Positions 6,770 through 16,437 of a DNA stretch of 64,000 nucleotides are shown piece by piece. This DNA is from Micromonospora ferruginea (GTDB lineage Bacteria > Actinomycetota > Actinomycetes > Mycobacteriales > Micromonosporaceae). The stretch spans positions 3,851,001 to 3,915,000 of the forward strand of contig NZ_CP059322.2 in assembly GCF_013694245.2 (NCBI RefSeq), in the 5' to 3' direction. The notes beneath the pieces are model-generated. The model was not told the DNA's origin. It searched no databases and was given only the letters and a program-made list of their open reading frames with translations. Within the stretch, counting starts at the first letter, position 1, and each line of letters opens with the position of its first letter. A program made the position numbers and the translations under genes.

Positions 6770-9700
6770 CTACTCCTCGCCGCCGCGCAGGCCGGCCAGG
6801 ACCTCCTCCAGCTCGTCCGGCTTGACCAGCACGTCGCGGGCCTTGGAGCCCTCGGACGGGCCGACCACGCCCCGCGTCTCCATCAGGTCCATCAGCCGGC
6901 CCGCCTTGGCGAAGCCGACCCGCAGCTTGCGCTGGAGCATCGAGGTCGAGCCGAACTGCGAGGTGACCACCAGCTCGACCGCCTGCACGAGCAGGTCCAG
7001 GTCGTCGCCGATGTCCTCGTCGATCTTCTTCTTGCTGTCCTGCGCCGGGGCGAGCACGTCCGGGCGGAACTCCGGCTCGCGCTGGTCCTTGCAGAACTTG
7101 ACCACGTCGGCGATCTCGCGCTCGGTCACCCAGGCACCCTGGATCCGCACCGGCTTCGACGCGCCCATCGGCAGGAACAGGCCGTCGCCGCGGCCGAGCA
7201 GCTTCTCCGCGCCCGGCTGGTCGAGGATGACCCGGGAGTCGGCCAGCGACGAGGTGGCGAACGCCAGCCGGGACGGCACGTTCGCCTTGATCAGGCCGGT
7301 GACCACGTCCACCGACGGCCGCTGGGTGGCCAGCACCAGGTGGATGCCGGCGGCGCGGGCGAGCTGGGTGATCCTGACGACCGAGTCCTCCACGTCGCGC
7401 GGCGCGACCATCATCAGGTCGGCCAGCTCGTCCACGATCACCAGCAGGTAGGGGTAGGGGCGCATCTCCCGCTCACTGCCCGGCGGGGCCTTGATCTCGC
7501 CGTTGCGCACCTTGCGGTTGAAGTCGTCGATGTGTCGGACCCCGTTGGCGGCGAGGTCGTCGTAGCGCATGTCCATCTCGCGCACGACCCACTCCAGCGA
7601 GTCGGCCGCCTTCTTCGGGTTGGTGACGATCGGCGTGACCAGGTGCGGAACTCCCTCGTAGCTGGTCAGTTCCACCCGCTTCGGATCCACCAGTAGAAGC
7701 CGCACTTCATCGGGAGTCGCTCGGGTGAGGATCGATACCAGGAGTGAGTTGAGCAGGCTCGAATTATGGGTCGGGATCAGAGTCCTACCGGCCAGGAACA
7801 GATGGCTGGGGCTGTCCACCTCGATACAGCGCACTGCCACGGAGGACACCGGCCGGACGTCGACGATGTATCGCCTCATCGTGCTGGAACGAATCTGCGT
7901 AACCTGGCGGCTGGCCTTCCGCGTGAGCCGGAACACCTTGTCCGGCGGCGTGAAGTGGATCCGGTAACAGGTCGAGGTCGCCAGGGACCGACCCTTGACC
8001 AACTTGGTGGTCATGGTCGCTTGGTATCCGAGGCCCAGAATCAACTCAAGCGCGTCTTGTGCGAGCCGTTCGGACGTCAGAGCCAACTCCACCCCACCGC
8101 GCTTCGACACCGTGCCATCCGTGTCCAGGAGCCCGGCGAGCAGTGCCCGCCTCTGGGTCTCAGACCCACGCTGATAGGCGAGGGGGATGTGCTTGTCGCC
8201 GAGCTCCCGGAACATGGCCCGCATCGTGCGGTACGGCATGACAGGCGCCGAGCGCTCCGGACCGGACGGAGCTGCATCGCAGCACAACCCTGCCTTGCGG
8301 GCAAGGTAGACCGCAGTGTTGGAGACACCGGCCTGACGAGCAGCCTTCGGCCCGCTCATGCCCTGCTCCACCAGCCGCAGAGCCGCCAGGATGCGATGCG
8401 CACGTTCCTGCCGGTTGGAGATGGTGTAGAGAAGCTCGCTGGCAGGTTGCTTGAGGACCTCATAGCCCTCCGACCTGATCCCGTCGAGGATCTCCTCGTC
8501 CGCGCTCGTGATGCTGGCGGCTCCGGTAGTCCCGTCCCCTAACCAGCAGCCCAGCGTGTATGGCGCGATAGGCAGCTCCACCTCGGGGCAGACCAACGGC
8601 TGGGCGACATCAATGGCATGGTTCGTCCACTCACCACGAGGACCGACGCGGAGGCTCTCGGCAATCTGTCGGGTCGTCACCGGTGCCGCGTCGTGGACTT
8701 GACGGCTGGTAGAACGACCGGGAGCGAGAACCTGCTGGGACAGCGACCCGTACATGCGGTGGCGGGAGTAGGTCTTCACCCAGCGAGTGAGCTGGCGGCC
8801 ACCGCGCTCATACGGGCGACGGGCCAAGCGCGCTTCGGTCGGTATCGATCGCAACGCCTGATAGAGGACGTTACGGAACTGCGCACCCAGGTCCGAGACC
8901 ACCTCGCCGCTGGACGTCGGCCGGTCCGGTTCGCCCAGTACTTCCTCAACCCGACGGGCCACCAGGTCGCGGTCGTCCTCCGCCCAGTAGCTGCCGTTCT
9001 TCCACCGATGCTTGCGCTGAGTACGGCCGGCCCGTGTCGTCGTACGCCACTGGTGCTCCGCGTCCGCCACTATGACGGTTCCGTCGGAGAACTCCACCTC
9101 GTAGCACGGCCGTCCGTGCATGACTGGCGTCGCCGCGACCACGTTGCAGGGCCGGCCCAGCTCGTCGAACACCTGGTCGCCCACGCGCAGGTCCGCCATC
9201 GTCGACCAGCCCGTGGGCGTGACGATCGGAGTGTCGAGGGCCAGGGCCTTGCCGGCCCCGGTTGCACCCGCCACCAGGATGTGCGGCATCTTCGCCAGGT
9301 TGGCCACCACGTAGCCGCCCTCGATGTCCTTGCCGAGCGCCACCACCATCGGGTGGTGGTCGCTGGTCGCGGCGCGCGAGCGCAGCACGTCGCCGAGCGA
9401 GACGTTCTCCGGGTCGGTGTTCGGGATCTCCACGCCGACCGCGCTCTTGCCCGGGATCGGGCTGAGGATCCGCACGTCCGGCGACTTCACCGCGTACGCG
9501 ATGTTGCGGGAGAGCTGGGTGATCCGCTCGACCTTGACGCCCGGTCCCAGCTCGACCTCGTAGCGGGTGACGGTCGGGCCACGGGTGAAGCCGGTGACCG
9601 CGGCGTCCACGTCGAACTGCTCGAAGACGCCGGTCAGCGCCGCGATCACCTCGTCGTTGGCCTTGCTGCGGGTCTTCGGCGCGGCCCCGCTGCCCAGCAG

Positions 9701-10717
9701 GTTGGCGGGCGGCAGCGTGTAGTCGCCGGCCAGCCCGGTCAGCGCGAGCTGCTCGGCGCGGGTGGGCAGCGGCGAGTGCTCCGGCGGCTCGACCGGCTTG
9801 CGGTTCGCCGGCACCTTGGGCATCTTGCGCGGCAGCACGATGGTTTCCTGCAGGTCGACGCCGGCCAGCTCGTCGTCCGGGTCCAACCCCGGCGGGTCCA
9901 TCGGCGGCGGGAGCCGCTTCGCCGGTCGCCGGCGCGCCGGCTTCGGCGGCGCCTCGACCTCGGCGGGCTCCTCCTCGGCGAGGCCGGGGTCGGCCGGGTC
10001 GGCCCGCAGGCCGAGCCGCTCCGGGATCCGGTTGATCGGGGTGGCGGTGACCACCAGCAGGCCGAACACCAGCAGCAGGACCAGCAGCGGCATGGCCACC
10101 CAGGCGGTCACCGCCGACTTGAGCAGGTCGCCCACGCCGGCACCGACCAGGCCCCCGGCGTAGTCGCGCTGGACCTCGTCGACCGGGTTCTGCCCGATGT
10201 GCAGCATCGCGGCGGTGGCCAGCAGCATCGAACCCCAGCCGACCAGTCCGCGCCCGCGGTGCTCCGGGTCGACCGGGGTGCGCATCAGCCGCCAGGCGCC
10301 GACCATCAGCAGCACCGGCAGCACGATCGAGATCGCCCCGACGAACAGGCGCACGGTGTCGGCCAGGTGCCGGCCCACCGGCCCGGCGCCACCGCCCCAG
10401 ATGCCCACCGCGGCGAGGATGGCCAGCCCGAACAGCAGCAGGCCGGCGCCGTCGCGGCGGTGCTCCGGGTCCAGCTCCCGGGTGGACGCGGCCTGCCGGC
10501 CGGCGGCCCGGAACGCCCACCCGACCGAGTGCGCCAGCCCCATCCACAGCGCGTTGACCGCGCCGCCGACGAACGCCGCCGGGCTCGGCCCCCGCGCCGG
10601 TCGCCGCCGGACGGGCTTGCGCGCCGCCTTCTTCGCCGGTTGCCGGGCACGGTTGTTCGTGGAGCCACGTGACGACGCGCCGCGCCGCCGGCTCGCCTGA
10701 GAGGTACGGCCCGCCAT
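6770..10717 (-). CDS. ftsK: DNA translocase FtsK/SpoIIIE with an in-frame intein
   Basis: FtsK pumps chromosomal DNA through the division septum. From the ATG at 10717 the precursor has 1315 residues: 820 extein plus a 495-residue intein. The N-terminal third has a basic start, then four or five membrane helices at about residues 45-250, then a Pro-rich linker. The motor includes the Walker A loop GATGAGK/SS, split by the intein, and Walker [15 protein letters not shown]. The C-terminal gamma winged-helix domain includes [24 protein letters not shown] at 10780 would add 21 residues; the 10717 start was preferred because homologues begin with a similar basic MAGRT segment, though neither start has a clear ribosome site. 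The gene is convergent with the SMR unit and divergent from the YbjN genes. Function requires protein splicing. Confidence 0.95.
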   Translation of the reverse strand: MAGRTSQASRRRGASSRGSTNNRARQPAKKAARKPVRRRPARGPSPAAFVGGAVNALWMGLAHSVGWAFRAAGRQAASTRELDPEHRRDGAGLLLFGLAILAAVGIWGGGAGPVGRHLADTVRLFVGAISIVLPVLLMVGAWRLMRTPVDPEHRGRGLVGWGSMLLATAAMLHIGQNPVDEVQRDYAGGLVGAGVGDLLKSAVTAWVAMPLLVLLLVFGLLVVTATPINRIPERLGLRADPADPGLAEEEPAEVEAPPKPARRRPAKRLPPPMDPPGLDPDDELAGVDLQETIVLPRKMPKVPANRKPVEPPEHSPLPTRAEQLALTGLAGDYTLPPANLLGSGAAPKTRSKANDEVIAALTGVFEQFDVDAAVTGFTRGPTVTRYEVELGPGVKVERITQLSRNIAYAVKSPDVRILSPIPGKSAVGVEIPNTDPENVSLGDVLRSRAATSDHHPMVVALGKDIEGGYVVANLAKMPHILVAGATGAGKALALDTPIVTPTGWSTMADLRVGDQVFDELGRPCNVVAATPVMHGRPCYEVEFSDGTVIVADAEHQWRTTTRAGRTQRKHRWKNGSYWAEDDRDLVARRVEEVLGEPDRPTSSGEVVSDLGAQFRNVLYQALRSIPTEARLARRPYERGGRQLTRWVKTYSRHRMYGSLSQQVLAPGRSTSRQVHDAAPVTTRQIAESLRVGPRGEWTNHAIDVAQPLVCPEVELPIAPYTLGCWLGDGTTGAASITSADEEILDGIRSEGYEVLKQPASELLYTISNRQERAHRILAALRLVEQGMSGPKAARQAGVSNTAVYLARKAGLCCDAAPSGPERSAPVMPYRTMRAMFRELGDKHIPLAYQRGSETQRRALLAGLLDTDGTVSKRGGVELALTSERLAQDALELILGLGYQATMTTKLVKGRSLATSTCYRIHFTPPDKVFRLTRKASRQVTQIRSSTMRRYIVDVRPVSSVAVRCIEVDSPSHLFLAGRTLIPTHNSSLLNSLLVSILTRATPDEVRLLLVDPKRVELTSYEGVPHLVTPIVTNPKKAADSLEWVVREMDMRYDDLAANGVRHIDDFNRKVRNGEIKAPPGSEREMRPYPYLLVIVDELADLMMVAPRDVEDSVVRITQLARAAGIHLVLATQRPSVDVVTGLIKANVPSRLAFATSSLADSRVILDQPGAEKLLGRGDGLFLPMGASKPVRIQGAWVTEREIADVVKFCKDQREPEFRPDVLAPAQDSKKKIDEDIGDDLDLLVQAVELVVTSQFGSTSMLQRKLRVGFAKAGRLMDLMETRGVVGPSEGSKARDVLVKPDELEEVLAGLRGGEE
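7763..9247 (-). mobile_element. Class 3-type intein with LAGLIDADG endonuclease, inserted in the FtsK P-loop
   Basis: The 495-codon insert separates the P-loop Lys (codon 9248-9250) from its Ser (codon 7760-7762). It starts with Ala ([14 protein letters not shown]) instead of Cys or Ser and ends THN before the +1 Ser. Block B reads ADAEHQW, with Trp two residues after the His. Block F reads VRCIEV, with Cys at the position usually held by Asp. Block G has Thr before the penultimate His. This Trp-Cys-Thr set is the published signature of class 3 inteins, which splice through the block F Cys. Homing-endonuclease blocks are TLGCWLGDG and [10 protein letters not shown]. An extra helix-turn-helix ([19 protein letters not shown]) lies between them. 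Confidence 0.93.
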
Positions 10718-10830
10718 AGAGTCACGGTAACGGCGGTACCCGGCGGAACGCCGCTTTTCCGGGTCGTGTCCGCGTGTCACAGCACGGATCGGACCGTCGT
10801 TTGTGTTATTCGCCTCAGAAGGGATGCCCG

Positions 10831-11310
10831 ATGGCGTCGCCGGAGATCGAGGACGGTCCGGACGGTCCGCTGACCGGGCACCCGCGGGCGCTGCGACCGC
10901 TGACCGGTGAGCTGATCGCCGCCGTGCTGACCCACCGGGGCTACGCGGTGGTCGCCGAGCCCGACGGCGCCCTGGTCGGCCGCTGGGAGCGGAACCTGAT
11001 CTGGTTCCACCGGCGGGGCGCGACCGGCGAGCTGCTCCAGGTCCGCACCGTCGCCGCGCCCCGGTTCGGCATCGACCGGGTGCCCGAGCTGCACGCGTTC
11101 TGCAACACCTGGAACCACGACCGGCTCTGGCCCAAGGCCTATGTGCACGTCGCCGACGACGGGGCCGCCCAGGTCTGCGGCGAGGTCACCACCGACCTGG
11201 AACGCGGGGTGACCCCGCACCAGCTCGACCGGCTGGTCGACTGTGGCGTCACCACCGGCTGCCAGCTCGCCGACGCCGTCGCCGAGCTGCCAGGCGGGTC
11301 GGTCCGGTGA
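10831..11310 (+). CDS. YbjN-domain protein
   Basis: The 159-residue product matches the YbjN/T3SS-chaperone-like fold common in actinobacteria. Visible features are [14 protein letters not shown], then [19 protein letters not shown] near residues 90-110, then [13 protein letters not shown] sequence ([19 protein letters not shown]). YbjN members are soluble and mostly of unknown function; some are linked to motility or stress. The ATG at 10831 follows AGAAGGG with 7-base spacing, and the longer frame starting at 10774 has no support. The stop overlaps the next start as GTGA, so the two genes are likely coupled. The next gene carries a second copy of the same domain at its C-terminus. It is divergent from ftsK. 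Confidence 0.82.
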   Translation: MASPEIEDGPDGPLTGHPRALRPLTGELIAAVLTHRGYAVVAEPDGALVGRWERNLIWFHRRGATGELLQVRTVAAPRFGIDRVPELHAFCNTWNHDRLWPKAYVHVADDGAAQVCGEVTTDLERGVTPHQLDRLVDCGVTTGCQLADAVAELPGGSVR

Positions 11311-12887
11311 CCACCGCCCGCGACCGGGGGCTGGCCGCCGCGCTCGCCGACGCCCGGGACCGGCCCGACGGCGAGGAGCGCTGCGCCGAGCTGGAGCGCA
11401 TCGCGGTACGCGCCGACGCGACCGGCGATCCGCGTACCGCCGTGTCGGCCCGGTTCGCGCTGGTCGAGGCGTACCTGCACCTGGGTGAGCGGTGGCGGAC
11501 CGTGGAGGCGGTCCGGCACCTGCGGGCCACGCTGGCCCGGCACCCCGGGCTGCTCGACGCCCACCCCGACGAGCTGACCCGGCTGCGCCGGCACCAACGG
11601 CAGGCGGTCGAGGCGCTGTTCGGCACCCCCCGGGTGGGGCTGGACCAGGCGCGTGCCCTGCTGGACACGCTCGCCGAGGAGCTGGGCCCGGACGCCGGGC
11701 CGGTCGCCGAGCTGCGCTGCCGGCTCGCCGACCACCTCGGCGACGAGCCGACCGCCCGGCGCGCGTACGCGGGGTGGACGGCGGGCGACCCGGCGGACCC
11801 GGTGGGCGGGTGTCCGGGCTGCGCCCCGGCACGGCGGGCCGAGCTGCTGGCCGGCTGGGGCGAGCCGGAGGCGGCCCTGACGGTGCTGGCCACCGCCGAC
11901 CCGGCGGGCTGCACCGACCAGCCCGAACGGTCGCTCGCCACCGGGCTTCTCCCCTGGCTGCGCACCGGGGCGGTGGAGGACGCGGCGCGGGCCCACGTGC
12001 GCGCGTACCGCCGGCACCGCCGGGAGCGCACCGCGTTCCCGCTGCTCGCCGCGCACCTGCGGTTCTGCGCGCTGGGCGGATACCTGCACCGCGGGCTGGA
12101 GTTGCTGACCGAGCAACTGCCCCGGCTCGACCACCCGGCCGACGACCTGTCCGCGATGGAGTTCGCCGCGGCCGGCGCGCTGCTCTGCGGGCTGGCCGCC
12201 GAGGCCGGTCTCGGCGGGCGGCGGATCCACCGCCCCGGGCACGGCCCCCGCCCGGCGGCCGAGGTGGACGTGGCCACGCTCGGGGCGCAGTTGCAGGCGC
12301 TGGCGACCGCGCTGGCCGGCAGCTTCGACGCCCGCAACGGCACGGGCCACCAGTCCGGGCGGATCGCCTCCTGGCTGGCCGAACGCCCGCTGGCCGGGCC
12401 GGTGTCGCTGGCCGCCGAGAGCGACTTCGACGACGAGCCGGCGGTCGAGGCGGCCGAACCCGGCCCGCCCGACCCGGACGAGCCGGCCCCGCTCGACCCG
12501 GCGCTGCTCACCGCCGCGCTGGACGCGCGGGGCGAGGCGTACACGGTGGAGCCGGACGGCACGCTGGTCGGGCGGTGGGGCGAGGCGACGATCCAGTTCC
12601 GCCGGCTCGGCCGGCACGGCGACGTACTGCACGCCCGGGTGGTGGCGGCCCGCCGGCTGCCGGCCGACCGCCGCGCCGAGGCGTACGCGTTCTGCAACGT
12701 CTGGAACCACGACCGGCTGCTGCCCGCCGCCTACGTGCACGAGGCCGACGACGGGACGCTGGTGCTGGCCGCCGGCATCACCACGGACCTGTCCTGCGGC
12801 GTCGCCCCGACCCAGCTCACCGTGCTGGTGGCCGCCGCGATCCGCACCGGCACGGCGTACGCCGACGCGGTCGCCGCGCTGCCCTGA
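11307..12887 (+). CDS. Helical-repeat protein with C-terminal YbjN domain
   Basis: The 526-residue protein has two parts. Residues 1 to about 370 are Ala/Leu/Arg-rich and helical, with the look of TPR-like repeats (DPRTAVSARFALVEAYLHLG). They include a Cys cluster GGCPGCAPARRAELL that could bind metal. After an acidic, Pro-rich linker (about 375-400) comes a YbjN domain containing VGRWGEATIQFRRLG and AFCNVWNHDRLLPAAYVHE. That domain is clearly paralogous to the whole upstream protein. The GTG start overlaps the upstream stop. The combination suggests a protein-protein interaction role, but no specific function can be stated. A strong terminator follows, facing the convergent protease gene. 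Confidence 0.8.
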   Translation: MTTARDRGLAAALADARDRPDGEERCAELERIAVRADATGDPRTAVSARFALVEAYLHLGERWRTVEAVRHLRATLARHPGLLDAHPDELTRLRRHQRQAVEALFGTPRVGLDQARALLDTLAEELGPDAGPVAELRCRLADHLGDEPTARRAYAGWTAGDPADPVGGCPGCAPARRAELLAGWGEPEAALTVLATADPAGCTDQPERSLATGLLPWLRTGAVEDAARAHVRAYRRHRRERTAFPLLAAHLRFCALGGYLHRGLELLTEQLPRLDHPADDLSAMEFAAAGALLCGLAAEAGLGGRRIHRPGHGPRPAAEVDVATLGAQLQALATALAGSFDARNGTGHQSGRIASWLAERPLAGPVSLAAESDFDDEPAVEAAEPGPPDPDEPAPLDPALLTAALDARGEAYTVEPDGTLVGRWGEATIQFRRLGRHGDVLHARVVAARRLPADRRAEAYAFCNVWNHDRLLPAAYVHEADDGTLVLAAGITTDLSCGVAPTQLTVLVAAAIRTGTAYADAVAALP

Positions 12888-12898
12888 CCCCACGCGGC

Positions 12899-12937
12899 GC
12901 GGCCCCCGACCACCGGGCGGTGGGGATCGGGGGCCGC
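12899..12937. terminator. Hairpin terminator between convergent genes
   Basis: An outer 11-bp perfect stem (GCGGCCCCCGA with TCGGGGGCCGC) encloses an inner CACC/GGTG stem. It lies between the YbjN-fusion gene (+) and the serine protease gene (-) and can serve both. Confidence 0.8.
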
Positions 12938-12960
12938 GGTCCGTGGGCCGGCGGTGGCGG

Positions 12961-14523
12961 TCAGCGGGCGGAGAACGCCAGCGTGTACTCGCCGGAGCCG
13001 GCCAGGCCGACGACCCGGTAGCGGTAGGCGCCGGCCGGGGTGTCGGCGGTCAGCTTCGCCATGCCGTCGGCGTTGTCGGCGCGGGCCACGGTGCGGAACG
13101 TGCCGCCGGTGAAGCGCTGCAGCTCCAGCACCACGCGGGCGCCGTCCGGGGCGACGACGCAGGCCTCCTGCGTACCGCCGGCCACCCGGAAGAAGCGGCC
13201 GTCCGGCTGCGTGGCGGCGCGGCCGGCGGCGATCCGGGCGGTGCGGCTCACCTGGCCGGTGCACTCGCTGGCGTCGGCGGGCGGGGCGGTCTCGCCGCCA
13301 CCGGGCGGCACGCTGGCCGGCGGGGCGGTCTCGCCGCCACCGGCGGGCGGCTCCGCGGGCGCCTGCTGGCCGCCGGCGGTGACCAGGGTCAGGTTGTTGC
13401 GCTGGAGGATCTCGTTGACCGGCTGGAAGAACGTGACGCCGCCCCGGGTGCAGTCGCCGGAGCCGCCCGAGGTCACGCCCTGCGCCTGGTCGCCGGAGAG
13501 CCACGCGCCACCGGAGTCGCCCGGCTCGGCGCAGACGTCGGTACGGGTCAGCCCGGTGACCGTCCCCTCCGGATAGTTGACCGTGGCGTTCTTGGCCTGC
13601 ACCACGCCGCACCGGGTGCCGGTGGTGGAGCCGGAGCGGCAGATCGAAGCGCCCACCGGGGCCTCGGTGGAGCCGTTCACCGGCACCGTTCCACCGTTGA
13701 AGTCGTTGACCACGCCCTGCGGCGTCCAGTCGCCGTTGACCTCGACCACGCCCCAGTCGTCACCGGGGAACGACGAGGCCGAGAACGTGCCCTGGGCGAC
13801 CCGGTTCGACCCCGTGGTCCGGTCCCCCGGCCGGCCGCAGTGCCCGGCGGTGACGAAGCCGCCGATCACCGAGAAGCCGACCGAGCAGCGGCCGGCGTTG
13901 TTGATGAAGTAGGCGTCGCCGCCCCGCACGTCGAAGAGCGGCCGGGGGGCCTCGTCGGCGGTCCGCACCCGCACCGGGCCGGTGCCCGTGCCACCGGCGG
14001 CGGCGAACCGGCGGCCGGCCGCCTCCGCGCCGGGGCGGGCGACCACCACCACGGAGTTGGTCGCCACGTCGACGTACCAGCCGGCGATGTCCGGGCTGGC
14101 GTCGGCGCCGGCGGCGTCCAGCCGGCTCTTGACCGCGTCCAGCTCGGCCACCGGGCGCGCGACCCGTTTCGGCACCGCGCCGGCCGCCTTCACCCGCGCC
14201 TCGGCGGCCGGGTCGGCCACCGCCACGTTGAGCGTGGCGCCGTCGGCGCTGAGCCAGCTCCCGCCGTAGTCGGCGCCGAGTTCGGTGCGCAGCCTGGTGA
14301 CCGTGCCGGCCGCCCACCGTTCGGTCTTCAGCCGGCGGGCCGCCTGGTCACGGGTGAGCGAGAGGTCACGGCCGAGCGCGTCCAGGACCTCCGGGGCGAC
14401 GCCGTCGGCCGCCGGCGCGGCCCGTCGGGGTTCCTCACCGGCGAACGACGGCAGCGTCACCGCCGCCGTCAGTCCGGCCGCCGCCACCACGACGCCGATG
14501 GCTGTCATCCGTCTGCGGTCCAT
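12961..14523 (-). CDS. Secreted alpha-lytic/streptogrisin-type serine protease (S1 family)
   Basis: This 520-residue preproprotein starts at an ATG preceded by GGGAGGAG. Residues 1-30 form a signal peptide (basic MDRRRMTAIG, hydrophobic core, Ala-rich cleavage region). An alpha-lytic-protease prodomain follows to about residue 200. In the mature domain the catalytic His is in GFVTAGHCG, the Asp in GDDWGVVEVN and the Ser in EPGDSGGAW. Cysteines are placed as in streptogrisins (GRCSVG, SICRSG, RCGVV, DVCAE). A Pro/Gly linker with two GGGETAPPA-like repeats leads to a C-terminal domain of about 100 residues resembling bacterial pre-peptidase C-terminal domains. It should be secreted and self-processed. 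The C-terminal domain may be an attachment or targeting module. Confidence 0.93.
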   Translation of the reverse strand: MDRRRMTAIGVVVAAAGLTAAVTLPSFAGEEPRRAAPAADGVAPEVLDALGRDLSLTRDQAARRLKTERWAAGTVTRLRTELGADYGGSWLSADGATLNVAVADPAAEARVKAAGAVPKRVARPVAELDAVKSRLDAAGADASPDIAGWYVDVATNSVVVVARPGAEAAGRRFAAAGGTGTGPVRVRTADEAPRPLFDVRGGDAYFINNAGRCSVGFSVIGGFVTAGHCGRPGDRTTGSNRVAQGTFSASSFPGDDWGVVEVNGDWTPQGVVNDFNGGTVPVNGSTEAPVGASICRSGSTTGTRCGVVQAKNATVNYPEGTVTGLTRTDVCAEPGDSGGAWLSGDQAQGVTSGGSGDCTRGGVTFFQPVNEILQRNNLTLVTAGGQQAPAEPPAGGGETAPPASVPPGGGETAPPADASECTGQVSRTARIAAGRAATQPDGRFFRVAGGTQEACVVAPDGARVVLELQRFTGGTFRTVARADNADGMAKLTADTPAGAYRYRVVGLAGSGEYTLAFSAR

Positions 14524-14697
14524 CCGCCACGCTCCTCCCGACCGGCGCGGGGGCACGCCGGTCGACCGGGAGTACGGAGACGTCCGCCGATCGGTTGAAC
14601 GGCGGCGCGGGGTTTCGACGCAGCGTGTCGGAGCGTACCCGGAACGCGACGGCGCCGGCCCACCGCGGACGGTGGACCGGCGCGCGAGCCTGTCGGG

Positions 14698-16386
14698 TCA
14701 GACCTCGACGACGGTCGGGACGATCATCGGACGGCGGCGGTACGCGTCGTTGACCCACCGACCGACCGTGCGTCGGACGATCTGCTGGAGCTGGTGCGGG
14801 TCGGTGATGCCGTCCGCGGCGGCCCGGTTGAGCGCCTCGGTGACCAGCGGCACCACCGGGTTGAACGCCTCCGGGTCCTCGGAGAAGCCCTTCGCCGACA
14901 CGGTCGGGCCGGCGACCACCTTGCCGGTGACCGAGTCGACCACCACGGTGGTGGCGATGAAACCGCCGTCGCCGAGGATCCGCCGCTCGGTGAGCAGCGA
15001 CTCGCTGACGTCGCCCACGGCGAGGCCGTCGACGTAGACGTAGCGGCTGCGCACGTGCCCCACCAGGCTGGCCCGGCCCTCGACCAGGTCGACCACGTCG
15101 CCGTCCTCGCAGAGCACCACCCGGTCCGGCGCGACGCCTGATTCGATGCCGAGGCGGGCGTGCGCGCGCAGGTGCCGCCACTCGCCGTGCACCGGCATCA
15201 GGTTGCTCGGCCGCACCACGTTGAGCAGGTAGAGCAGCTCGCCGGCCGGGGCGTGACCGGAGACGTGCACCTTCGCCACGTCCTTGTGCACCACCACGGC
15301 GCCGGCCCGGGCCAGCCGGTTGATCACCCGGTAGACCGAGGTCTCGTTGCCGGGGACCAGCGACGACGCCAGCACCACGGTGTCACCCGGCGCGATGGTG
15401 ATGTGCCGGTGGTCGCCGCTGGCCATCCGGCCGAGCGCGCTCATCGGCTCGCCCTGCGAACCGGTGGACATCAGCACGATCTGCTCGGGCGGCAGGTTGG
15501 TGGCCTCCTCGATCCCGACCACCAGGCCGGCCGGGATGTTGAGCAGGCCCAGGTCACGGGCGATGCCCATGTTGCGGACCATGGACCGGCCGATCAGCGC
15601 CACCTTGCGGCCGTGCTCGAGCGCCGAGTCGAAGACCTGCTGCACCCGGTGCACGTGCGAGGCGAACGAGGCGACGATGATCCGCCCCTTGGCCTTCGCG
15701 AAGATCGAGTCGAGCACCGGCCCGATCTCCCGCTCCGGGGTGACGAAGCCGGGGATCTCCGCGTTGGTGGAGTCGGACAGCAGCAGGTCGACGCCCTCGG
15801 CGCCGAGCCGGGCGAAGCCGGCCAGGTCGGTGATCCGGCCGTCCAGCGGAAGCTGGTCCATCTTGAAGTCGCCGGTGTGCAGCACCAGGCCGGCCGGGGT
15901 GCGGATGGCCACCGCGAGCGCGTCCGGGATCGAGTGGTTCACCGCGAAGAACTCGCACTCGAACGGGCCGAGCCGTTCCCGGCCGCCCTCCCGCACGGTC
16001 AGCGTGTAGGGCTGGATCCGCCGCTCGGCCAGCTTCGCCTCGACCAGGGCCAGGGTGAACTGGGACCCGACGAGCGGGATGTCCGGCTTGTGGGCGAGCA
16101 GGTACGGCACCGCGCCGATGTGGTCCTCGTGGCCGTGGGTGAGCACGATCGCCTGCACGTCGGCCAGCCGGTCCAGGATCGGGCCGAAGTCGGGCAGGAT
16201 CAGGTCCACGCCCGGCTGCTCGACGTCGGGGAAGAGCACCCCGCAGTCGACGATGAGCAGCTTGCCGTCGTACTCGAAGACGGTCATGTTCCGGCCGATG
16301 GCGCCGAGTCCGCCGAGCGGGATGATCCGCAGGCCGCCTTCCGGCAGCGGCGGGGGCAGCTCACCCTCGATGTGCGCCTCGGTCAC
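14698..16386 (-). CDS. rnj: Ribonuclease J
   Basis: RNase J is a dual 5'-exo/endonuclease of the metallo-beta-lactamase/beta-CASP group, working in mRNA decay and rRNA maturation. The 562-residue product has the metal-binding motif VLTHGHEDHIGAV near residues 80-92. It also has LHTGDFKMDQLP, LLSDSTNAEIPGF and the beta-CASP core (IIVASFASHVHRVQQV). A further metal residue is in HVSGHAPAGEL. Its start is GTG with GAGGTGACGC upstream. It is 51 bp downstream of dapA on the same strand; dapA-rnj is a conserved actinobacterial pair (Rv2753c-Rv2752c). There is no C-terminal extension of note. Confidence 0.96.
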   Translation of the reverse strand: MTEAHIEGELPPPLPEGGLRIIPLGGLGAIGRNMTVFEYDGKLLIVDCGVLFPDVEQPGVDLILPDFGPILDRLADVQAIVLTHGHEDHIGAVPYLLAHKPDIPLVGSQFTLALVEAKLAERRIQPYTLTVREGGRERLGPFECEFFAVNHSIPDALAVAIRTPAGLVLHTGDFKMDQLPLDGRITDLAGFARLGAEGVDLLLSDSTNAEIPGFVTPEREIGPVLDSIFAKAKGRIIVASFASHVHRVQQVFDSALEHGRKVALIGRSMVRNMGIARDLGLLNIPAGLVVGIEEATNLPPEQIVLMSTGSQGEPMSALGRMASGDHRHITIAPGDTVVLASSLVPGNETSVYRVINRLARAGAVVVHKDVAKVHVSGHAPAGELLYLLNVVRPSNLMPVHGEWRHLRAHARLGIESGVAPDRVVLCEDGDVVDLVEGRASLVGHVRSRYVYVDGLAVGDVSESLLTERRILGDGGFIATTVVVDSVTGKVVAGPTVSAKGFSEDPEAFNPVVPLVTEALNRAAADGITDPHQLQQIVRRTVGRWVNDAYRRRPMIVPTVVEV

Positions 16387-16437
16387 GCGTCACCTCATTC
16401 TGCGACGCCGTCGTGCGGCGTCCGTCGTTTCGTCGGG

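Noticed and set aside
8618..10672. Long plus-strand frame opposite ftsK and its intein
   Set aside because: No domain, repetitive Arg/His/Gln composition, and fully antisense to a well-supported gene.
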